Shown here: piece after piece, positions 38,386 through 50,100 of the stretch | Numbering within the stretch: the first letter of the stretch is position 1 | How the letters are laid out: each line of letters starts with the position of its first letter | Origin: Taeniopygia guttata | Taxonomy: Eukaryota; Chordata; Aves; Passeriformes; Estrildidae | NCBI RefSeq assembly: GCF_048771995.1 | Contig: NC_133050.1 | Coordinates: 5,716,501 to 5,780,500, forward strand | DNA length: 64,000 bases | Direction: 5' to 3' | Notes under the pieces: model-generated | The model's input: the letters and a program-made list of their open reading frames with translations, nothing else | The model's database searches: none | Told to the model about the DNA's origin: nothing | Program-made: the position numbers and the translations under genes

Positions 38386-41300
38386 GAGCCGAGAGAAAGG
38401 GGGATGCCGGGGACAGAGGAGGGACCGCGGGGAGGAGGGAAGCGCCCGGTGGGAGTGGGGAAGAGGAGGGCAGCGCTCGCAAAAGAAGAAGGCGCAGAGA
38501 AAAGTGCGGGGCGACTGGAAGGGAATATATATGAGGATGGGGACTGGGAAATGGGGATGGGCCAGTTCCCCGTGATCCTGGGACCCGTGCGCTCCTTTGG
38601 CCTCTCTGAGCCAGCCGAAGGGTGTCGGGGGGACTTGGCGTGGCTGAGGATCCAGCTGGGAGCCTGGAGCTGCGCTGAATTAAAGGCGGTTGTCATGATA
38701 ATGCCCCCCAGAGGAAGCAGGAGCCTTTTCAAGCCTCGCATGAAATACCTCAAAGGGTTTTGTGCGAGAAGCCTCTAAGATCTTCAACTGGTGGAAAGCG
38801 AAGTTTGTGTGGGGGAATAGTGACCCACGGGGCACAGGGGAAGGTGGCTAAGTGACAGCCAGCAGAGCGTGAGGCTGTCCTGGGAGTTGGGGGCAGAAAC
38901 AGCGGGGGGATAAAATCATCCCCGATTTATTCCCAGCGGTGTGTGTGAGAGAAGGAGGTTAACAAAACAAAGTTACAACCGATTTGTCTCCCTTGAAACG
39001 TGACAAACCTTAAGGAGGCATGGGGAGGCGGGATGGTGAAGGGATCACATTGTCCAGTCCCCACCAGTACCCCCAGTTTGTTGGAGGCGTTGGGGCCAAT
39101 TTCCACCCCGCCTTGTACATCTTCTGCAAAGTGGTCTGAGATCCACGAGGGCAAGGGGCCGCTCTTATGGATCTCATCACCTCTGATGCTGCACCTCTAG
39201 AAACAAACCTGATCCTTGTGGCTCCATCCTGGGCAACAGACTTTGATTTGTGAATTGGATGGATGCACGGTTAATAGTACTAATAACAATAATAGCAACG
39301 AAATGTATTAATCAGTGACGGATGACAGACACGAAACCTGCAATTAGAAGTATTTTAGGATATGTAAAAATCCCTGTAAATGATTTGCAAATGAGGCGCA
39401 GACAGTAAAGCAGGCGGCAATGGAGATATTTTTGGGTTTTGCCTCCATGTGGGACTGCTGTTTTTAAGGTGCTTCAATGTGAATTGGATGTACAGACACG
39501 CTCCTGAGGGAAAGTCTTGTGTTGGCACTGCAAAATGTGTGGCTGTTGCTCCAAAGTGTGGGATGTTCCTCCAGGACAGTGAAATCCTCCAGGGCAGGGC
39601 CAGCAGAGCCACAAGCAGGAACCTCAGTGATTCACAGGCCCTGCCTGCACGTGGAAATGGCACGGATCGAGTGGGAATTGCTCAAGCCCCACTTGTGCTG
39701 TTTGCACTTCAGGGGTGTGCTTGCACACCATACCAGACATTTCTCCAACCCTGTTAAAGGGCAGCTGGGATTCACGCTGCATGATCTACACAATGTGAAA
39801 TATTAAATCTTTACCTGTGGGCAGGAAAACGCTGCAGTCTAATCCCAGAATCTGGTATTCTGGGACAGGGAGAAAAGTTGGAGGGAAATATTTGTGCTTT
39901 GGAGGATTCTGCTGTAACTCTGTGGAGTCCCTTTAGCCAGCAGGGATACCCACCTGGACATCCCTCTCAGGTGCACTGGTACCTCCACGTAGCACCAGCT
40001 CTGCATCACCAGTGTGCTGCACGGAGCGGCTGGGATGCTGCAAATGCTCTGGAAAAGGGATGGGGATTGAGAGGAGTCTGGTTTGGGGCTTTTTCTCTTT
40101 GTTTTTAGTCTGGTTTCTGCAGAAAATGAGATTTCTGCCATCACGGGGAATTCCGTCATTTCTCACCTCTCTCCCAGGCACATCCGAGATAGGATGACTT
40201 CAGCTCATTTGGCTCAGTGTCAGTTTTTGATCCCCAGTCAGTGGGAACTGCTTTGGGACTTCAGTTACATTTGTTTTTTCGGCAGCTCATTTCTCCTATG
40301 GGCGCTCAGAAGCCGTTTTTATTTCAAGACCAGACTGGAGAAGGGCTGTGACCTTTCCCTTTGGACAGCGAGGGAGAGGGGTCTCTGCGCTGGGGGTGCA
40401 CACTGCAAATGCCTCAGCCTAACGAGTTCTGGGGTTAACGAAGCATCAGAGCATCCCACCCAAGGAGGGCTCCTGAAGGAGTCTCACACACCCCAGAGAG
40501 CGTTTTTCTGCTCCTGCTGTACTGACACAGAGCTGCTGGTGGGCTCGGGCCACCAGCCTGTCCCAAGCCCTTTGTGGTGGCCTTTGGGCAGTGACATGGC
40601 ACCAGAGCAAGAGCAGGGTGTGATTAAAACACGCCCTGGGCTTTGCAGGTGTCCCACGGCAGGACAGGGAGGGGCAGCAGGTTGGTCACTGCCAGAGCAG
40701 GAAAGGGAATTTCCAGCATCGCTTCCACGCTCACCCTCCCGGCCTCCAGCCTGCTGGTCATGCCAATTTGTCACCAAGCTGGGATTTCAATTAAACCCCA
40801 AAAGAAGGGGTCAGGGGTTATGCAAACACGTTGGTAAAGGCCACTCGCCTGGAGGGCTCTCCCGGGGCCGCAGGAGCCGGCCCCTTGCTTTACACAGCCC
40901 CAGTGACCCGGGCTGAGGCCACCATTGTTCCCCTGCTCCATTCAAGAGGCAGTTTGTCAATAAAATCGACCTCTGGGCTCCTGGGGGTGCTGCCACCTCA
41001 TCTTCCTCCCTTTGCTGAGTTTGGCCGGAGCAGAGCTCAGGGGCTCTCTGTGCCCCTGGACATGCCAGGGGTGAGGGCAGGGATGGGAGCAGCACTCACA
41101 GCAGCCACTTCTCCCCAGGGTGGTTTTTATTCTGCTTTCTGCCTTTTGGGCTGTTGCACCCGAGGGCAGTTTCCAGCTGGACCCCTGGGGAACACCACCA
41201 CAAGCAGCAGGTTCTGCTCATCCTCTCCAGACCTCGTTCTCCTCGCAGGGCCATCATTCTGCAGCTGCCTCCACAAGAACCCCACGATGGTTTTCTGCCC

Positions 41301-42039
41301 CTCAGCACCCAGGCTGGGCTGGGATGACCTCGAGGTCCCTCCTGCAGAGCTCAGCCCCGTTGTCCCCCCTGTTACACAACACCAGTCCCACGCAGGGCAG
41401 CGCCTCTCCCTGCCAAGCCACGTGCCCACCAGCACATCCACCCACTGTGGGCATGATCCCACTTTTTGGGGGGTGTGAGGCTTCCCGGTGGGTTGGGTGG
41501 TGGGCCCGCACCACCCCTGTGCTGGTGCACTAATTGCACTGGGCAGTGCTGCAAACAAGCACTGCTTGAACCCATGAGCCTGAGGAGGCCATTTCAGCTG
41601 CGAGATAAATGGATATCATGGAGCAAGTGGCAATTAGCGTGGGTAAAGAGCCCCTTAGTGACTGTCCCTTACATAACACCTTTGTTCCAGGCCCTTCACT
41701 TCATACTCAGTTTGTAAATAAACGTGACTCCCAGCTTTACTGGGGCCTTTATTCCCTCTTTATTTTTATTTTGTTATTCTTTGAACCCAAGGAAGAACGA
41801 GTGGATTGTTCACCCCTAGGGACATGCAGCAATCTGAGGCCCTGCCCAGCCTGGCGGTGCCCACTCGCCCCAGAATGGGCACTGGCAGCAGCCCACACCA
41901 GAGCCACCCACGCAGCCACCAGGGCAGCAATTTTAATTGCTTTGCCCTCGCTGATGGTGCCTGGGGGCTCATTATGCTGCTGGCAATGAATGGGGGCCTG
42001 AAAATGTGGTTCTGTAATTGCAGTGGCACCTCCACGGGG
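38386..42039. other. non-coding stretch
   Basis: GC-rich to about 39,230, AT-rich at 39,230-39,420, then mixed. No coding exon, RNA gene or named repeat recognised. Confidence 0.4.
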
Positions 42040-42705
42040 GGGTGGGTTGGCAGAGGGGCTGAGCTCTGCCCCCAAAATTTCGGGTCAGGGGGGTGGGTTG
42101 GCAGAGGGGCTGAGCTCTGCCCCCAAAATTTTGGGTCAGGGGTGTGGGTTGGCAGAGGGGCTGAGCTCTGCCCCCAAAGTTTTGGATCGGGGGGGTGGGT
42201 TGGCAGAGGGGCTGAGCTCTGCCCCCAAAATTTCGGGTCAGGGGGGTGGGTTGGCAGAGGGGCTGAGCTCTGCCCCCAAAATTTCAGGTCAGGGGGGTGG
42301 ATTGGCAGAGGGGCTGAGCTCTGCCCCCAGAATTTCGGGTCAGGGGGGTGGGTTGGCAGAGGGGCTGAGCTCTGCCCCCAAAATTTCGAGTCAGGGGGGT
42401 GGGTTGGCAGAGGGGCTGAGCTCTGCCCCCAAAATTTTGGGTCAGGGGTGTGGGTTGGCAGAGGGGCTGAGCTCTGCCCCCAAAGTTTTGGATCGGGGGG
42501 GTGGGTTGGCAGAGGGGCTGAGCTCTGCCCCCAAAATTTCGGGTCAGGGGGGTGGGTTGGCAGAGGGGCTGAGCTCTGCCCCCAAAATTTCAGGTCAGGG
42601 GGGTGGATTGGCAGAGGGGCTGAGCTCTGCCCCCAGAATTTCGGGTCAGGGGGGTGGGTTGGCAGAGGGGCTGAGCTCTGCCCCCAGAGTTTTGGGTCGG
42701 GGGGA
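42040..42705. repeat. 51-bp array, 13 copies, with 306-bp higher-order repeat
   Basis: The unit is gggtgggttggcagagggg - ctgagctctgcccccaaaat - ttcgggtcagg (51 bp). The order of unit variants 1-6 is repeated in units 7-12 (for example gtgtgg, then ttggatcgg, then cggg, then caggtc...attgg, then ccagaatt), giving a 306-bp higher-order period. The codon-multiple length keeps both strands open. Confidence 0.95.
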
Positions 42706-43074
42706 AGCCTGGGGGGCTCTGGCTCAGTCCAAGTGCAGGGACCTGTCTCTGATTCACATCGTGTCCTCCCTGTCACCATCGAACCTGTGGGAGGATTTTC
42801 TACACCTGCGGTGCCGCCGCAAGGCTGGCAGTGAGCAGAGGCTCCAGGGCACGGTGGGATGTGCTTTGGAGGATTTGGGGTGCCCGTGCCAGGCTTTGGG
42901 CACGCTGTGGTGAGCAGGGCTCCGTGGCTCTCCTGCCTTGAACCTTGTCACTTTTGCCAAGTCCTTTCCAAAGGGTGAAGCTGCTTGGGGAGTTATTGAG
43001 GTGTTCAGTGCTATGGGTGGTGGCTCTTCCTCCACTGCCACCTCTGCCTGGGCTCTGTCCTTGCTGCTGACCTT
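42706..43074. other. unique GC-rich stretch
   Basis: No exon recognised between the 51-bp array and the LTR. Confidence 0.4.
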
Positions 43075-43080
43075 CCAAAC

Positions 43081-43738
43081 TGTCGGAATCTGTGGGTATT
43101 GGTGATTCTGAGATTGTAGAAAGTCTCTGTCTTTCTGCCCCATTGCCAAAGCAGAAGCCATAATTCGTCTGTGCTGTTCCAAGGTTGTTTATTCTGTTTA
43201 TCTCTAACATGTTCTGCTGCCCTGCCGCAGCTCTGTCCTGCAGGGCAGCGTGTGGGGCTCTGCCCCTCAGTGGGATGGTACAAACATTAAATACCAGAAA
43301 CAACATGTACTATATTTACAATAATGTGCCAATATCTATCATCTGCGTTGGACAGTGTGTCCCCAGCCTAAACCAACAGAAAAATGCCAACATCACCAAG
43401 AACATGGAGGTAAGGAAGAAGAAGGAGGAAGAACAGGATCAGACCCACTTTCCTCCATCTTAGAACTCCTGACCCCCCTGTACAAAGTAAAACCCCCCTG
43501 TACAGGTGTTAAAACCCCCCTGTACAATACTAAAAAATTTTCCCCTCTAATTTGTGACTACTTTTACTATCCCATCTAACTCTCTGTGACCGCTTGTTCC
43601 ACCTTCAAAGTTGGTAATTCATTCCATGATTCAAACTCAAGATCACAGCTATTTTCAGCTGCTTGCCAGGGTCTAAAATGCTTTTGACCAAAGCCTGGAA
43701 CCTCTGAAAATGTCTGAGGGACGTTTTGAGTTCCGACA
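43081..43738 (-). mobile_element. solo LTR, mosaic of families A and B
   Basis: A 658-bp LTR with plus-strand ends tgtcggaatc and gagttccgaca and perfect 6-bp target duplication ccaaac (43,075-43,080 and 43,739-43,744). Up to about 43,390 it matches the family A copies (R and U5 side). From 'ccaacatcaccaagaacatg' on it matches the 31.7-kb family B sequence (U3 side). Confidence 0.92.
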
Positions 43739-43744
43739 CCAAAC

Positions 43745-44154
43745 CAGTGCCGGTGACCAGTCCGTACTGGGAAGCCGTGGGGCACTGCTCTTTGTTCAGT
43801 GGGGATGGCCAGGCCCTGCCCAGCCCTCCCTCTCCCATCTGGTGCCCATTGTGAGATGTGTGCAGCAGCCTTGTCTGACAAGGAGCTTTACAGGTGTCGC
43901 TGGGATAACGATTCACACTCTGAGGAAGGTGGGAAAGATGATTAGCTGCCTTTCTATCAAACAGCACACGGCATCAGCTGCTCCGGGTGGGGGCTGTGGA
44001 TGTGTAAGGACATGTACACCAGCAGCTCGGGCTTTGTCCTGCTTCTAATTCCAATGGACTCCTGGGCACCTCTTTGTGTGCCTTAGTTTCCCCAGCTGTA
44101 GCAGAGGGATGTTGTTATTGCTTTGACTTGTAAAACGCCCTTCGAGCAGCTGAG
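43745..44154. other. unique stretch
   Basis: No exon or repeat recognised before the pentanucleotide array. Confidence 0.4.
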
Positions 44155-44653
44155 AAAGGAAAGGAAAGGAAAGGAAAGGAAAGGAAAGGAAAGGAAAGGA
44201 AAGGAAAGGAAAGGAAAGGAAAGGAAAGGAAAGGAAAGGAAAGGAAAGGAAAGGAAAGGAAAGGAAAGGAAAGGAAAGGAAAGGAAAGGAAAGGAAAGGA
44301 AAGGAAAGGAAAGGAAAGGAAAGGAAAGGAAAGGAAAGGAAAGGAAAGGAAAGGAAAGGAAAGGAAAGGAAAGGAAAGGAAAGGAAAGGAAAGGAAAGGA
44401 AAGGAAAGGAAAGGAAAGGAAAGGAAAGGAAAGGAAAGGAAAGGAAAGGAAAGGAAAGGAAAGGAAAGGAAAGGAAAGGAAAGGAAAGGAAAGGAAAGGA
44501 AAGGAAAGGAAAGGAAAGGAAAGGAAAGGAAAGGAAAGGAAAGGAAAGGAAAGGAAAGGAAAGGAAAGGAAAGGAAAGGAAAGGAAAGGAAAGGAAAGGA
44601 AAGGAAAGGAAAGGAAAGGAAAGGAAAGGAAAGGAAAGGAAAGGAAAGGAAAA
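44155..44653. repeat. (AAAGG)n microsatellite, about 100 perfect units
   Basis: About 499 bp of perfect 5-bp repeat; I see no interruption. Purine-only on the plus strand and a mirror-like tract, so it could adopt triplex (H-DNA) structure. Open frames through it (KERKG- or LSFPF-type polymers) are artefacts. Confidence 0.99.
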
Positions 44654-44869
44654 CGAGCTGAAAATTCTCGGCTGTGCTTTGATCCAGTGCAGGCAGAGCT
44701 GTTTTGTCTGGCATTACATCTCCCCAGGCCGGGCTGTGAGCTCTGCCTTGCGAAGTGACGGGGCAGAGGGCTCCCCGCAGGGCCGGGGAAACTGAGGCAC
44801 GAGCAAGTCTGGCACCCAAACCACCCCCGAGGCAGAAGAGGTGTGAAGGTGGGGTGCTCCCCGAGCTCC

Positions 44870-45230
44870 TTGTGCGATCGTCACCCGACAGCGGCGCCAC
44901 CCTCCCGTGCCGTGCCGTGCCGGGCCGGGCCGGGCAGAGCCGGCGCTGCGCTCCCGGAGCCCGGCGGGATTATCCGCTTAGCTGCGCCATCTGTTCCTCA
45001 AACTGCCATCATTATGTTCAACTTGGGAAGAAAACGGCCCCTACAGAGAAGCAATTTGTTCGCTGACTAAACCTTTCAGGCTCTCGGCTCCCGCACGGAG
45101 CACGGAGAGCTCCGCGCTCGCTGAAACAAGCGCGGGGAGAGCGGCGGCCGCGCCGGGGAGCGGCGGCGGGGAGGGCGCGGGGCTCCCCTAATCCGATTAC
45201 AAACCAGAACAGCCTTTCCGAGGGGCCGAG
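44870..45230. promoter_or_regulatory. CpG island without an obvious gene
   Basis: High CG density (cgtgccgtgccgggccgggc at about 44,911, gagcggcggccgcgccgggg at about 45,139) broken by an AT-containing core at 44,970-45,070 with attatccgcttagctgcgcc and catctgttcc (E-box). It may be a promoter of an unannotated transcript or an enhancer island; no coding exon is evident next to it. Confidence 0.4.
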
Positions 45231-46669
45231 GGGAGGAGGAGGAGGAGGGAGGTCCATTTCACACCCGACCCCGGCCTCTGAGGGTCTCGCAATGATCTCA
45301 CTGGAGGGGATTTTCTCCCCCTCGCAGTGGGTTGCTTTAGAAATGCGCTGCGAGGAGATCAAAAAGGAGAAGGGGCTGCCTGGGAAAGGGGAGGGGGTGA
45401 GCTGGGAGGGGGTGGTGCGGGGCTGGGGGTGACGACTGGAGCCCAGCACCCCCTCGCTGGAGCAGCAGCCCTCGCTCCCCTTCTCCCCCTGGCGTGGCAC
45501 AGGGACGTGGGGACAGGGACGTGTCCCCCGTGCCACCGGAGCGAGGAGCGGGGCTGCGCTCCCCGCAGAAACCTCCCCAGGGCCCGCAGCGGCTGCAGAA
45601 GAGACGCGTGACCCACTTCCCTGTGTTTCGTCATGGAATTTCAGTGACACCAAAGCATTTAATGTGCTGATTTCACCAGTTTTCTCTAACGGAGGGGAAA
45701 GTTAAAGTGATAGTTTGATTTGTATAAAAGCAAGAAGTTTTGACTTACTGCTGTGTTTTAAAGGGACGTTTATGATCACCTGCAAACAAATGCTTTTTGT
45801 TAACTTTTTGGCATTTTTTGTCCAGTCAGTTAAAGGAAACCTGTGTGCTCCAACAGCAGCAGGTATGAGAACAAGAGGGTCCCACCTGTGGCTACTCTGG
45901 TTGGGTAGCAAAGCATTTGCCCCACACTTTGCTGTGCTGGCCCTGCACCCCCTGTCCCCTCTGTGGGGTGGGGCTGTGTCCCCTCCCCAGGGATGGTGCT
46001 GGCAGCTGGGGACACCTGTGCCTGCGGGAATCCCACATGGCGAGTGCCAGTCTGGCCCAGGAAGTGTGAAAGTGTCTGACAGCCACCCCAGGCTCAGGAG
46101 AGATCGGACCCCGAGGTGTCGCCCCTCATGGGGACCCCTGGCACATCCAACATCGCCCCTCTAGGAGTCCCCTGGGGCTGTGCCCCCGCTCCAGGCGCTG
46201 CAGGACTCTCTGTGGGTCCCCTCGAGCATTCCCGTGGTGTTCCCATCTGCTCCCAGGTGGGGTGGAGCCCCTCTGCAGGGGGATGTGGGGCCGGGGTTCT
46301 GCGTGCTGGGGCTGCAGTGGCCAGAGGAGCATCCCTGTCACACTGGGGCTGGGTGCTGGGGACATTTCTGCGCTGAGAGGAGCCCCTGGTGCGAGGGGAG
46401 GTGGTCAGGGGAAGGCAGGGTCACCCCTGTGCTGGGGACCCCGCTGGCACCCCGCTCCTGCTGCTGGGTGCTGTCCCACACTCCAAAGACTGCACCATCC
46501 TCAGGGGGGTGGCACAACCCATGAAACCAGGTGGGCATCGATTTAGGGGTGCAGGGGAAATCAGGGGGCTTTGCCTTCCTCCCTGGATGACTCCTGAAGG
46601 AAACAGCCAGCAGAGTGCCATGAGAATTCAGGGGCAAATCCTGAAGCTACAAAAAAAAAATCCATCTAT
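45231..46669. other. unique stretch between CpG island and RHBG 3' end
   Basis: GC-rich sequence with an AT-rich part at 45,640-45,850. No coding exon recognised. Confidence 0.4.
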
Positions 46670-46675
46670 TTTAAT
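46670..46675 (-). terminator. possible RHBG polyadenylation signal (ATTAAA)
   Basis: On the minus strand ATTAAA lies about 390 bp beyond the RHBG stop codon. It is the first plausible signal that I noticed downstream, but the true mRNA end is unproven. Confidence 0.35.
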
Positions 46676-47065
46676 TGTCTGTACAAAGTCTTTGCTGCTT
46701 TCTGTTCAGCCTCCTGTGCCCATTCCCCAACACAATCATCCCTCCTCTCCCCATTGCCTCCCTCCAGAGAGCAGCTGATGGGGAAACTGAGGCAAGGAGC
46801 AGGAGGGGAAGTGGCTGAGCCAAGCCTGGACACCCTGAGGTGACCCTGGCAGCAAGAGCTGTGCTGCTCCCACAGCGAGCACAGGGACCCCACAGCACCT
46901 CTTCACCCTGCAGAGGCCCGTGGACACCCAGCAGCTCCCAAAACATCTGGGACCAGCAGCTGGCACCCAGCACGGCTGCTGGGAAGTTCAGGCTGGCAGA
47001 AGGCAGCTGGCACAGGCCATGCCAGACCTTTGGTGGTGCAGGACCTCACTGGAGGTTCGGGGTGG

Positions 47066-47134
47066 TCACACCAAGGTGCTGATGCCCAACTCCTCCTTTC
47101 CGTTTGCACTGGGCTCAGATCCTTCCTCGGGCAC
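47066..47134 (-). CDS. RHBG: RHBG exon 10 (terminal coding exon)
   Basis: After a good pyrimidine tract and acceptor (ctcatgtctctgtgcag) it reads [16 protein letters not shown] - GISTLV then TGA, continuing FRE|VPEE as expected for the WxVPE end of Rh proteins. Confidence 0.75.
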   Translation of the reverse strand: MPEEGSEPSANGKEELGISTLV

Positions 47135-50100
47135 CTGCACAGAGACATGAGAGGGGCAGAAATGGGCCCTGCTCGGGGCACACTGGGGCTGGGGGGGCTC
47201 GACTGGCACCAGGAAGGTTTTGATGGAATCTTGGGGGGAATTCTTTTGCTGGAATTGTCCAGCGCTGGCACAGCTGCCCAGGGGAGCGGTAAAGTCACCA
47301 TCCCTGGAGGGATGTAACAGACTTGTGGATGTGGCCCTTGGGGACATAGTGGAATGGTTTGACCTGGTGCTTTTAGGGAGCTTTTCCAACCTAAAATGAG
47401 GCAGGAATTCTGTGAATCCACGGCCAGGGGCATTTACTGCAGCTCTCCTGCACTAAATGCTGCTGCAACAGCTGGGGGGAAATTCCCAACCCCTGCGGCT
47501 GCCTGAGACCCCAGACCCCTTTTCACCACAATTCCCAGTCTCACCTCCCGGAATGCGGCGTTCTCCTTGCACTGCCCGTCCGGGGAGCACCTCGGCACCC
47601 GGATTTTCAGGACGGCTCCTGAGGACACCGAAAGCCGGGCGAGGGCGTCTGAGAGCCGGGCGGCGCTGCCCGGGCTTCCCCTGACATCTAGCGGCAGCAG
47701 CGGGCGGGCGGCGGCACCGGGCACCGGGGGGAGCCCCGGGCACGGCGGGGCACGGACCGGGGGAAGCCCCGGGCACGGCGGGGGCACAGACCGGGGGGAG
47801 CCGGGACAGGGGGGAGCCCCGAGCACAGCGGGGACACAGACCGGGGGGAGCCGGGATTTGAGGGGAGCTGGGATCGGGGGGCGCCGGGATTTGGGGGAGA
47901 TGGGATTTGGGGGGAGATGGGATTTGGGGGGAACCGGGACTGGGGGGAGCTGGGATTGGGGGGAGCCGGGATTTGGGGGGAGATGGGATCAGGGGGAGTT
48001 GGGATTCGGGGGGAGCTGGGATCAGGGGGAGCCGGGATTTGGGGGGCACAGACCGGGGGGAGCCGGGATTTGGGGGGAGATGGGATTTTAGGGGAGTCGG
48101 GATTCGGGGGGAGCCGGGATTTGGGGGGAGCCGGGATTTGGGGGGAGATGGTATCGGGGAGAGCCGGGATTCAGGGAGAACCGGGATTTGAGGGGAGTTG
48201 GGATTTGGGGGGAGCCGGGATTTAAGGGGAGCCGGGAGCAGGGAGAGCCGGGAGCGGGGGGCACAGACCGGGGGGAGCCGGGATTTAGGGGGAGCTGGGA
48301 TTCGGGGGGAGATGAGATCGGGGGGAGTTGGGATTTGAGGGGAGCCTGGACCGGGGGGAGCCGGGATTCGGGGTGAGCCGGGATTTGGGGGGAGATGGGG
48401 TCGGGGGGAGCTGGGATTTGAGGGGAGATGGGATTTGGGGGGAGATGGGATTTGAGGGGAGCCGGGATTTGAAGGGAGATGGGATTCGGGGGGAGCCGGG
48501 ATTTGGGGGGAGCTGGGATTTGGGGGGAGCCGGGATTTGGGGGGAGCTGGGATTTGGGGGGAGCCGGGATTTGGGGGGAGCCGGGACCGGGGAGAGCCGG
48601 GATTTGGGGGGAGCTGGGATTCGGGGGGAGTCGGGATTTGGGGGAGCCGGGATTCGGGGGGAGATGGGACTCGAATGGAGCCCTGAACACAGCGGGGAGC
48701 ACAGACCGGGTGGAGACAGGAGCCGGGGGGAGCCGGAATTTGAGGGGAGCCGGGATTTGGGGGGAGCTGGGACTTGAATGGAGCCCCAAACACCGCGGGG
48801 AGCACAGACCGGGGGGAGCCGGGATGTGAGGGGAGTTGGGATTCGGGGGGAGCCGGGATTTGAGGGGAGATGGGATTGGGGGGAGCCGGGATTGAGGGGA
48901 GCCGGAATTCGGGGGGAGCTGGGATTCGGAGGGAGCCGGGATTTGGGGGGAGCCGGGATTTGGGGGGAGATAGGATTTGGGGGGAGACGGGATTTGAGGG
49001 GAGTTGGGATTCGGAGGGAGCCGGGAGCGGGGAGAGCCGGGATTTCGGGGAGCCGGGATTCGGGGGGAGATGGGATTTGTGGGGAGCTGGGATTGGGGGG
49101 AACCGGGATTTGTGGGGAGCCGGGACCGGGGGGAGCCGGGATTTGGGGGAGCCGGGATTTGGGGGGAGATAGGATTCGGGGGGAGCCGGGATTTGAGGAG
49201 AGCTGGGATTCGGGGGGAGCGGGGATTTTAGGGGAGCTGGGACTCTAATGGAGCCCCGAGCACCGGGGGGAGCCGGGAGCCGGGGGGAGCCGAGACTCGA
49301 GGGGAGCCCCAGACACATCGGGGAGCACAGATCGGGGGAAGCCGGGACCCGGGGGGGTGGGGAGGGGGTCAGGAGCCGGGAGGAGCCCCAACCCCGGGAG
49401 GAGCACGGAGCTGGGGAAACCTGAACCCCGAGGGGAGCCCCGACCCCGGGAGGAGCACGGAGCTGGGGAAAGCTGAACCCCGAGGGAGCCCCGACCCCGG
49501 GAGGAGCACGGAGCAGGGGGAGCACAGACTCGGGGGGAGCCTGGCCAGAGGGGAGAAAAGCCCCATGGATACCCCCGGCCCCAAGGGGAGCCCTGGCCCT
49601 GGGGGTCACCCCGGCCTCTGCTGGGTTTGCACAGGGCTGAGCACCCCTGGGCTCTGCCTGGTGGGGATGCTGTGCTTTGGGGCTGCCCCCCAAACCCATA
49701 AATCCCCTCTCAGCCTCCACCCCACTGCACTGGGGGCAGAACTCACCTGTGAGGCAGCCCCCCAGCGCTGCAAGCAGCAGGGTGAGGGGCAGGGTGCCGA
49801 GCTGCAGCAGGGCTTGCTCAGGGACTGTCCGGCTGCCCTGGGCCACCAGCGGGAACACAAGCTCCAGCCTGAGTGACACAGAGGGGACAGCTCTGGGGAG
49901 CTTGTCACAGGCTCCTGGCTCTGGTTAATGCCTTCTAAAGGCTGCTGGAACAGGGGGAGTGGAGCAGCCCTGATCTCAGGGGTTGTGGTGGCCCCAGCTG
50001 GGTGCAGCAGGTCACTGGTGTCCCCAATTCTGGCTCCTCTCACCTGTAGCCATAAGTGTCTGCGGTGGCCAGCAGGGTCAGCAGCGTCCCCAGCAAGGCC

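Noticed and set aside
44115-44900. LSFPF and KERKG polymer frames
   Set aside because: A five-base repeat gives open frames with no coding meaning.
1-47000. MIR9-1, a mammalian neighbour of RHBG
   Set aside because: I looked by eye for the mature miR-9 sequence and its star on both strands and did not find it; it probably lies outside the window.
47434-47826. A 130-codon minus-strand frame as a separate small gene
   Set aside because: It contains RHBG exon 9 (47,545-47,618) with intron on either side; the splice sites account for the conserved part.
47453-49879. An 808-codon Pro-rich minus-strand open frame
   Set aside because: Apart from the first 40 codons (RHBG exon 8) it is intron minisatellite; the RHBG donor at the end of exon 8 removes it.
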